Origin: Deltaproteobacteria bacterium
GTDB lineage: Bacteria; Desulfobacterota; Desulfobacteria; Desulfobacterales; BuS5
Assembly: GCA_021157555.1 (NCBI GenBank)
Contig: JAGGWL010000171.1
Coordinates: 1 to 10,419, forward strand
DNA: 10,419 bases
Direction of reading: 5' to 3'
A model generated the notes under the pieces. That model was not told where the DNA came from and made no database searches. It worked only from the letters and a program-made list of their open reading frames with translations. Shown here piece after piece: positions 5,347 to 10,419 of this stretch. Made by a program: the position numbers and the translations under genes. Position 1 is the first letter of the stretch. Every line of letters begins with the position of its first letter.

Positions 5347-7575
5347 CTGTTTTTCTATAGCAGCAAAAACAATTTCCCTTTTAATCGGCTTGGTCACATA
5401 ATCGTCCATACCTGCTTTAAGGCACATCTTCCTGTCGCCCTTCATAGCGTTGGCGGTCATGGCTACTATAGGTATTCTGCCAAGCTGCCGAGTACTTGAG
5501 ATGTTATTTTCCCATTCCCTGATTTTTTGAGTAGCTTCAAATCCATCCATTTCCGGCATCTGGATATCCATGAAAATAAAATTAAACTTGTCAGGCGTGG
5601 CTATATATTTTTCAAAAGTCTCTTTGCCATTATTGGCGACTGTTACCTCATATCCGGCTTTGGTCAGCATCATCTTGGCAAGCTTCTGGTTAACGGGATT
5701 ATCTTCAGCCAGAAGAATACTTGTAGAATATTTCATTTCTTCTTGGACTGAATATCGGGTTGAAATTTTTGGCTCCTGTACCAGCCCTTTTTCGCATTGA
5801 TCTTTGGTGACCCCTAATATTTTTTCTATCATCCGATACAGTTTTTCCCTACGAACAGGTTTGGCAAAAAAGCCGTCAAAGCCTGCTTTTTTAAACTTAT
5901 TGGTATCCCGCCCGGACACGGAAGAGAGAGCGATGAGAGGAATATTTTTAAAACCGGAAATTTTTATTTGTTGTGCAAGATCATATCCGTTTAATCCCGG
6001 CATCAGGATATCCAAAATGCACAGATCAAACTTGCTGCCATTTTTTATCGCTTTTTGCAAGGTCGGGATGGTTTCTTCACTCTTATCCAGCGCTGTAACA
6101 TTCATTCCTGCACTTTGAAGCACTCTTGTCAGAATATCCAGATGGGTCAGGTTGTCATCAACTATAAGAACATTCTTGCCGGACAGATTCACTGACGTAA
6201 ATTCTATGATTTTTTTATTTTTTTTGTTTTCTGCTTTTTTCAGCCAGGTTGTGAAGTGAAATATGCTCCCTTTGTTAATTTCACTTTCAACCCAGGTGTC
6301 TCCCTGCATCAGATTTGACATTTTTTTGCATATCGAAAGGCCAAGTCCGGTTCCGCCGTATTTTCTTGTGGTTGAACCATCTGCCTGCTGAAAAGGCGTA
6401 AAAATAGAATCCAGTTTATCACTCTCAATACCAATACCCGTATCCCTTATTCTTGTATGGACCATGATTTTGTCATTTTCTTCTTGTTCAACATCAATGG
6501 AGAGTTCTATCTCTCCGAATTTGGTAAACTTGGGCGCATTACCCATTAGATTTGTCAAAACCTGCCTTATTCGAAGAGGGTCCCCCTTGACTCGCGCTGG
6601 CAGGTTTTCATCAATCCGGCATAAAATTTCAATCGGTTTTGATTCTATTTTCGGGCGTACTATTTCACAAACATCATAAGCAAGAAGCTCAAGGTCAAAG
6701 TCTATTTCTTCAAAATCAAGTTCATCTGCTTCTATTTTGGAAAAATCGAGGATGTCGTTAATCAAAAGAAGCAATGCATCCCCGCTTCTTTTGATAGTCA
6801 TTACAAAATCAGTCTGCTCTTCATCAAGATCAGTATCCAGAAGCATGTCTGCAAAACCTATAACTCCATTCATCGGAGTACGGATTTCATGGCTCATATT
6901 GGCCAGGAACTGGCTTTTGGACTTTTCTGCCATATTAGCTGCGAGTGCCAGCTCTTTAGCCCGCTCGACAGCCTCCTGCAGCTCTATAGTCCTTTGATTG
7001 ATTTTTTTTTCTAAAAGAAGGTTTTGGTCATGAATTAAATTATAAAATTCAATACTCTCCAGTGCATTGGCAGTGTTAAGCAAAATCAAAGACAAAAGAT
7101 TTATGGAACCATCCGGTATTTTAAGTTTGTTATTCGGCACCAACCCGACAAACATGCCTCTTATTCCTGAATAAGTGGCTATTGGATGCAGTAAAAATTT
7201 TCTGGTCTGATTTTTGGATAAAATAAAAATTCCTTTTTTTTCCCGCAGTGCCCATGCAAAAAAACCTTCGTCGGTCATAAATTTTACTTCATTTTCAATA
7301 TACTCTTTAAACTGTTCTTGCCCGCACTGTTTTAATGTAAAATCTGCATTTTCCTCATTTATAAGATATAAAGCGCAAGCCTCAAATTTAATAAGCTTGT
7401 TAACCCGTTCTTCAGTATCCTTTAAAATCCGGACAGGATCATCCTGTTTATTGATATTTTTCTGAAAATCTCCCAATGTCAGCACCATTTCAAGGGAGTT
7501 ATTTATAAAACGAAGGCTATTCTCTAAATATTCAAAACGGGAATAAATTTTTTTTGTTTTCATATTATCATTCAT
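5326..7575 (-). CDS. Soluble GAF-domain hybrid sensor histidine kinase with two receiver domains
   Basis: This 749-residue kinase has no membrane segment, so it should sense a cytoplasmic signal. The order is: a helical N-terminus (1-44); a GAF-like domain (about 45-178); a coiled-coil linker (180-222); a HisKA domain with phospho-acceptor H229 in SHEIRTPMNG; and a HATPase domain (about 328-446) with N box NLMGNAPKFT (342-351), G1 DTGIGI (378-383) and G2 GGTGLGL (407-413). REC1 (about 467-587) has D473/D474, phospho-site D522 and K572. REC2 (about 619-742) has E624/D625, phospho-site D670, T707 and K729. Both receivers look active. There is no HPt domain or output domain, so a separate phosphotransfer protein is expected. 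Proline 348 in the N box and MQGD at 423-426 (usually MGGD) are unusual. The ATG at 7575 is 7 bases after the HDOD stop, with a GGAATGAG ribosome-site candidate overlapping that stop, so the genes are probably coupled. Confidence 0.96.
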   Translation of the reverse strand: MNDNMKTKKIYSRFEYLENSLRFINNSLEMVLTLGDFQKNINKQDDPVRILKDTEERVNKLIKFEACALYLINEENADFTLKQCGQEQFKEYIENEVKFMTDEGFFAWALREKKGIFILSKNQTRKFLLHPIATYSGIRGMFVGLVPNNKLKIPDGSINLLSLILLNTANALESIEFYNLIHDQNLLLEKKINQRTIELQEAVERAKELALAANMAEKSKSQFLANMSHEIRTPMNGVIGFADMLLDTDLDEEQTDFVMTIKRSGDALLLLINDILDFSKIEADELDFEEIDFDLELLAYDVCEIVRPKIESKPIEILCRIDENLPARVKGDPLRIRQVLTNLMGNAPKFTKFGEIELSIDVEQEENDKIMVHTRIRDTGIGIESDKLDSIFTPFQQADGSTTRKYGGTGLGLSICKKMSNLMQGDTWVESEINKGSIFHFTTWLKKAENKKNKKIIEFTSVNLSGKNVLIVDDNLTHLDILTRVLQSAGMNVTALDKSEETIPTLQKAIKNGSKFDLCILDILMPGLNGYDLAQQIKISGFKNIPLIALSSVSGRDTNKFKKAGFDGFFAKPVRREKLYRMIEKILGVTKDQCEKGLVQEPKISTRYSVQEEMKYSTSILLAEDNPVNQKLAKMMLTKAGYEVTVANNGKETFEKYIATPDKFNFIFMDIQMPEMDGFEATQKIREWENNISSTRQLGRIPIVAMTANAMKGDRKMCLKAGMDDYVTKPIKREIVFAAIEKQIGTGTK

Positions 7576-7582
7576 ATTGTTC

Positions 7583-8806
7583 TCATTCCGTCAAAAAAGA
7601 CACAAAAGAAGTAAACTGATGAGTTGCCTGGTTAACTATCATTTCGAGAATACCGGGTGAAAAACTGATATTGTTCAGAGCTTTCTCATCAAGATGCGGT
7701 ACAAATCTTTCTCCGCTGCTGCCAAGCCCCAAAGCGTTTGCAATTATATCCGCCAAATGAATAATAGACGGCCAAACAGGTTCCCGTGCTTTGGAAGGAT
7801 TATGATGATAAAATACGCTGTGTACTAATGTTTCAGGAAGATTCCATTTGTTAAGTAAAATTTTGCCGACATCGGTATGTTTGCATCCAAGCCAGTTTTT
7901 TTCTTCCTGATGAAGAAGTTTATCTCCGCCGGCACATTGACTGAAAAGCATTGCTGCCTGATCCGAAAAATCTTTATAAATGACCACTCTGCCGATGTCA
8001 TGGAGCAAACCTGCAACAAAAAGCTGTTCTGTTTGCGGGATATTATTATGAGCGGCTATAATTCTGGCCAGCAGACCGCATGCCAGGCTATGTTTCAAAA
8101 ATAGCTGCATATCTGCTATTTCTTCGGGAATACCTTTAAAAACAGAGATAGTGCTAATGCCGATTGCAAGACTGGCGATTTCTTTTGTGCCGATCACTGC
8201 CACAGCCCTGGATACACTGTCTATTCTGGAATGAAAGCTATAAAAGGATGAGTTAACAATTTTTAATAATTTTGCCGTCAAAGTCGGGCTTTTATTCACC
8301 ACTGTTGCAATATCTTCAGCCGAGCTTTGGGGGTTATTGATAACCTCATTCAGCTCGGAAACTATGGTGGAAATTTCCGGGAGTTTAATCTCCTTTTTTG
8401 ATAATTCGTTTCTCAGATTTATTTTTGCAACATTATTTTGATCGTTTGTTTCGGCAATTTTGACACTTCTGGGGGGCTTAAAATTATCGGCATGAAATCT
8501 GTGTAATACGGAAAGCCTGAACAATTCTTTCATAAATGGATGGCTCAGACCTGCATGCTGAAAAATATTTTTTACATTTTTTGCCGCCCTTTCAAACAGT
8601 TCAAAATTTATACCGATTTTATCATCTTCTTCGTCATCGGCTTCACCGGAAATGCAAACCGATGCTACCCCCCATTTTTTTAAAATGTTGATATGGCTGG
8701 ATTTAATTTCGGTTCCCTCACCTAAAAGAAGTCTCCCGTTGATATCTCTGGCTTCCTCAAATAAGACCATCCCTTTTTTTAATTGATCCAAGGATACTCT
8801 TTGCAT
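7583..8806 (-). CDS. HDOD-domain signalling protein with retained HD metal-ligand pattern
   Basis: This 407-residue protein begins with a module like the DUF3391-type N-terminus of HD-GYP proteins (1-53: QLKKGMVLFEEA, then GRLLLGEGTEI and KKWGVASVCI). A variable acidic linker follows, then an HDOD domain (about 135-335) starting LPEISTIVSELNEVINNP. HDOD proteins act in bacterial signalling, often beside two-component systems. Unlike many HDOD proteins it keeps HD-type residues: H239, H269-D270 in LLHDIGR, H310 in KHTDVGKIL, H334-H335 and H350...D353. It has no GYP motif, so cyclic-di-GMP hydrolysis is not implied, but a metal site or other phosphohydrolase activity is possible. The ATG at 8806 has GGAG (8812-8815) 5 bases upstream. 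The stop is TGA. The hybrid kinase follows after 7 bases, so the pair likely acts in one pathway. Confidence 0.93.
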   Translation of the reverse strand: MQRVSLDQLKKGMVLFEEARDINGRLLLGEGTEIKSSHINILKKWGVASVCISGEADDEEDDKIGINFELFERAAKNVKNIFQHAGLSHPFMKELFRLSVLHRFHADNFKPPRSVKIAETNDQNNVAKINLRNELSKKEIKLPEISTIVSELNEVINNPQSSAEDIATVVNKSPTLTAKLLKIVNSSFYSFHSRIDSVSRAVAVIGTKEIASLAIGISTISVFKGIPEEIADMQLFLKHSLACGLLARIIAAHNNIPQTEQLFVAGLLHDIGRVVIYKDFSDQAAMLFSQCAGGDKLLHQEEKNWLGCKHTDVGKILLNKWNLPETLVHSVFYHHNPSKAREPVWPSIIHLADIIANALGLGSSGERFVPHLDEKALNNISFSPGILEMIVNQATHQFTSFVSFLTE

Positions 8807-8859
8807 TATAGCTCCGAATTATATATAATTATTTAATATTATTGAAAAATAAGTGTATT

Positions 8860-8887
8860 TTTATAGAATAGATTATTCTCTTGTAAT
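8860..8887 (-). promoter_or_regulatory. Candidate promoter for the HDOD-kinase operon
   Basis: On the minus strand, ATTACA (8882-8887, four of six consensus bases) and TATAAA (8860-8865, five of six) are 16 bases apart. This would give a leader of about 47 bases before the HDOD ATG. The -35 box overlaps the small CTTGTA/TACAAG inverted repeat, a possible operator. The AT-rich context makes this tentative. Confidence 0.35.
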
Positions 8888-8898
8888 TGTACAAGGGC

Positions 8899-8926
8899 TT
8901 AGGAACGTTCCTGTTCCTGTTCCTAA
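8899..8926. repeat. (GTTCCT)3 tandem within an inverted repeat
   Basis: GTTCCT occurs three times in a row at 8907-8924. The first copy joins AGGAAC to make the perfect 12-bp palindrome AGGAACGTTCCT (8901-8912). The outer ends TTAGGAAC (8899-8906) and GTTCCTAA (8919-8926) are also inverted. On the minus strand it reads TTAGGAACAGGAACAGGAAC, which resembles the GGAAC repeats at 4809 and 5326 and may be a degenerate third copy. Confidence 0.6.
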
Positions 8927-9105
8927 TTCTTTATTATCTGCATTTTGTTTTAAAAACTTTAATAATTTTATGCAAATTTGTTGCCTGTTTGTGGAAGTTA
9001 TTTTATTTTTATCAATCAAGGCTTTACAGCTATTCTTAAATCTAATACCATAATATTCGTACAAAGAGTAGATGCAGTTTTTTGAATTAGCGCCATAATT
9101 ATTAA

Positions 9106-9114
9106 TGCTATATT
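9106..9114 (+). promoter_or_regulatory. Candidate extended -10 promoter for the MmgE/PrpD gene
   Basis: TGC directly followed by TATATT (9109-9114) is a good extended -10 element. No matching -35 box is seen at 17 bases. Transcription would start near 9121, just ahead of the AAAGGAG ribosome site, leaving a leader of about 20 bases. Confidence 0.33.
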
Positions 9115-9139
9115 TTTTGAAACTGAAAGGAGCAATAGT

Positions 9140-10419
9140 ATGGAAGTAACAAAAAAACTTGCGGAATTTATTCATGATACTAATTTTCATGATATCCCTG
9201 AAAATATTGTCGCAAAGAGCAAGGAGTGTTTTCTGGACTGGCACGGAGTTGCACTGGCAGGAACCACAGAAGAGTCCGCCAGAATAATTTTGGAGTATGT
9301 TAAGGAAGCCGGCGGAAAATCACAGGCAAGCGTGTTAGGGTCAAATTTCAAAACAAATGTTTCAAATGCAGCACTTGCCAACGGTATCCTCGGACATGCG
9401 CTCGATTTTGATGATTATCATGATGATACGGTTATTCATGCTACAGCCGTCTGCCTGCCTGCGATATTAGCCGTAGCGGAAAGCATTAACTCAAGCGGGG
9501 AAGATGTTCTAACAGCTTTAATCTTAGGCATAGATGTATGTATACGAATAGGCCTTGGTCTGGGTGAGTATCATTACCAGAGAGGCTGGCACACCACTTC
9601 AACAGCAGGAATATTCGGCGCAACAGCGGGAGTAGCCAAGATTTTAAATCTTGAAACAGACAAGATTATTACAGCCCTTGGAATATGCGGTACTCAGGCC
9701 AGCGGGTTAAGGCAGGTGTTCGGCACCATGTCAAAACCGTTTCATGCTGGTAAAGTATCAATGGAAGGCGTAATATCCGCATTATTATCTCAAAAAGGTT
9801 TTACATCTGCCCAGCAAATAGTGGAAGGTGAATTGGGTCTGCTTGAAGTTCTTACAGATACTCCGGACGAAGAGATAATTCTGGATCAGCTCGGATCAAA
9901 ATATTATATTAACAATTTGAGTATTAAGCCCTACCCCACCTGAGCCTGAACGCATTCGACGATGAATCTCCTGGAGGAGATCAGAGCCAAGTATCAACCG
10001 AATATCGAAGATGTTGAAAGAATAGATTTGGAAATAGGGCCAGTTGCATCAACTGCGGCATCTTTAAAAGAACCGGTCAAGGGTGTGGAAGGAAAGTTTA
10101 GTGTATGGTTTTTGGCTTCAGTTGCTTTGGCTGAAGGGAATATTACAGTCGATACATTTACAGATGAAAAAGTAAATGATCCAAGGTTGATTGCTTTAAG
10201 AAAAAAAATTCATACATCTCTTGCCCCCAGAATTAAGTTTGGAGCAAAATTATTAATTAAAATGAAAGACGGTACTGAATATAACGATTTTTTGGCAGTG
10301 CCGAAAGGTGATCCTGCAAATCCTTTAACTTTTGAAGAACTTATAGCCAAATATAAAAATTCGGCAATTCTCTCTATTCCGAAAAAAAATATTGACCTGT
10401 TAATAGAAAAGATCAAAAC
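9140..10419 (+). CDS. MmgE/PrpD family protein with two in-frame TGA codons; candidate selenoprotein, runs off window
   Basis: The MmgE/PrpD family includes 2-methylcitrate dehydratase, cis-aconitate decarboxylase and iminodisuccinate epimerase; this enzyme's substrate is unknown. The start has a strong AAAGGAG (9126-9132) 7 bases upstream. Family motifs are GHALDFDDYHDD (85-96) with H100, the H151 segment RGWHTTSTAGIFGA, and SKPFHAG (198-204) with K199. Codons 263-267 read Lys-Pro-Tyr-Pro-Thr, then TGA (268), Ala, TGA (270), Thr-His-Ser-Thr-Met-Asn-Leu-Leu-Glu-Glu. This fits the family pattern PYPxCxxTH with TGA in place of Cys. The same frame then stays open to the window end for about 156 codons, with good C-terminal domain sequence (IDLEIGPVASTA, GKFSVWFLASVALAEG). 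About 426 of roughly 450 expected codons are present. A SECIS-like hairpin follows the TGAs, so selenocysteine insertion is plausible. The alternatives are a pseudogene of 267 residues plus a remnant, or sequence error. Confidence 0.85.
9963..9983 (+). promoter_or_regulatory. SECIS-like hairpin just downstream of the two TGA codons
   Basis: ATCTCC (9966-9971) pairs perfectly with GGAGAT (9976-9981) around the loop TGGA (9972-9975). Two further pairs (9963-9964 with 9982-9983) form if A9965 bulges. The loop starts 28 bases after the first TGA and 22 bases after the second. As I recall the bacterial SECIS model, the loop should be small, have a G in its first two bases and lie about 16-37 bases after the UGA; this hairpin fits all three. 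It is also coding sequence (Asn-Leu-Leu-Glu-Glu-Ile), so a chance palindrome is possible. Confidence 0.5.

Larger units (their letters stand above)
8807..9139. other. Divergent intergenic region between the HDOD operon and the MmgE/PrpD gene
   Basis: No credible gene is seen in these 333 bases; open frames here lack ribosome sites and resemble no family. The region holds a candidate leftward promoter, a candidate extended -10 box facing right, a small hairpin (CTTGTA at 8880-8885 with TACAAG at 8890-8895) and a GTTCCT triplet repeat. The rest is plain AT-rich sequence. No tRNA, riboswitch fold or insertion sequence is evident. Confidence 0.6.

Noticed and set aside
5804..6118. Plus-strand open frames opposite the kinase gene
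   Set aside because: They are antisense shadows of the kinase; their sequences are low in complexity and lack start signals.
7583..7585. TGA at the end of the HDOD gene as another recoded codon
   Set aside because: Reading through adds only four codons before the next stop, and the kinase start lies right there; this TGA is a true stop. It also argues against a whole-genome TGA reassignment.
8807..8830. A perfect TATAAT on the minus strand just ahead of the HDOD ATG
   Set aside because: Transcription from it would start within the ribosome site, leaving almost no leader, and the -35 region is poor.
8873..9244. A 123-residue minus-strand open frame in the divergent region
   Set aside because: It overlaps the start of the MmgE/PrpD gene, has no ribosome site, and its C-terminal end is just the translated GGAAC repeat.
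9962..10419. A separate gene starting at the ATG at 9962
   Set aside because: It is in frame with the upstream gene, has no ribosome site at a proper distance and would encode only the second half of the MmgE/PrpD fold.
1..10419. CRISPR arrays, tRNA or rRNA genes, insertion sequences or phage genes
   Set aside because: I saw no regularly spaced repeats, no tRNA-like folds and no transposase or phage protein sequences in any frame.

Overview
The window is AT-rich bacterial chromosome with standard, closely packed housekeeping and signalling genes. The gene content and style suggest a deltaproteobacterium (Desulfobacterota, sulfate-reducer-like): an HDOD protein that keeps HD-type metal ligands, a soluble GAF hybrid histidine kinase, an MmgE/PrpD enzyme, and a plausible selenocysteine gene. 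This placement is inference; there is no rRNA or other marker gene in the window.

Layout. (1) Positions 1-2271, minus strand: elongation factor P (efp), then the arginine-pathway enzyme ArgJ, then the 5' part of an S4-domain pseudouridine synthase that leaves the window; probably one operon. (2) Positions 2272-2417: divergent intergenic region with a good sigma70-type promoter facing right. (3) Positions 2418-4769, plus strand: GMP synthase (guaA), followed 12 bases later by a one-pass membrane coiled-coil protein of unknown function. (4) Positions 4770-5325: a convergent zone with terminator-like hairpins, a 67-residue minus-strand orphan gene with its own ribosome binding site and candidate promoter, a 24-bp palindrome with a half copy beside it, and a dispersed GGAAC-type repeat. 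(5) Positions 5326-8806, minus strand: an HDOD signalling protein and, 7 bases downstream, a GAF-HisKA-HATPase-REC-REC hybrid kinase, evidently one signalling operon. (6) Positions 8807-9139: divergent intergenic region. (7) Position 9140 to the window edge, plus strand: an MmgE/PrpD-family enzyme.

The most interesting feature is the MmgE/PrpD gene. Its reading frame has two TGA codons three codons apart (9941-9943 and 9947-9949). Both lie in the conserved Pro-Tyr-Pro-x-Cys-x-x-Thr-His segment, and the first is at the position where the family normally has cysteine. The frame is otherwise intact on both sides and keeps good family sequence to the window end. A 6-bp hairpin with a TGGA loop lies 22-28 bases downstream, as expected for a bacterial SECIS element. 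The simplest exciting reading is an MmgE/PrpD selenoprotein with a Sec-Ala-Sec motif; the main alternative is a young pseudogene or a sequence error. No selA, selB, selC or selD lies in the window, so this needs outside confirmation.
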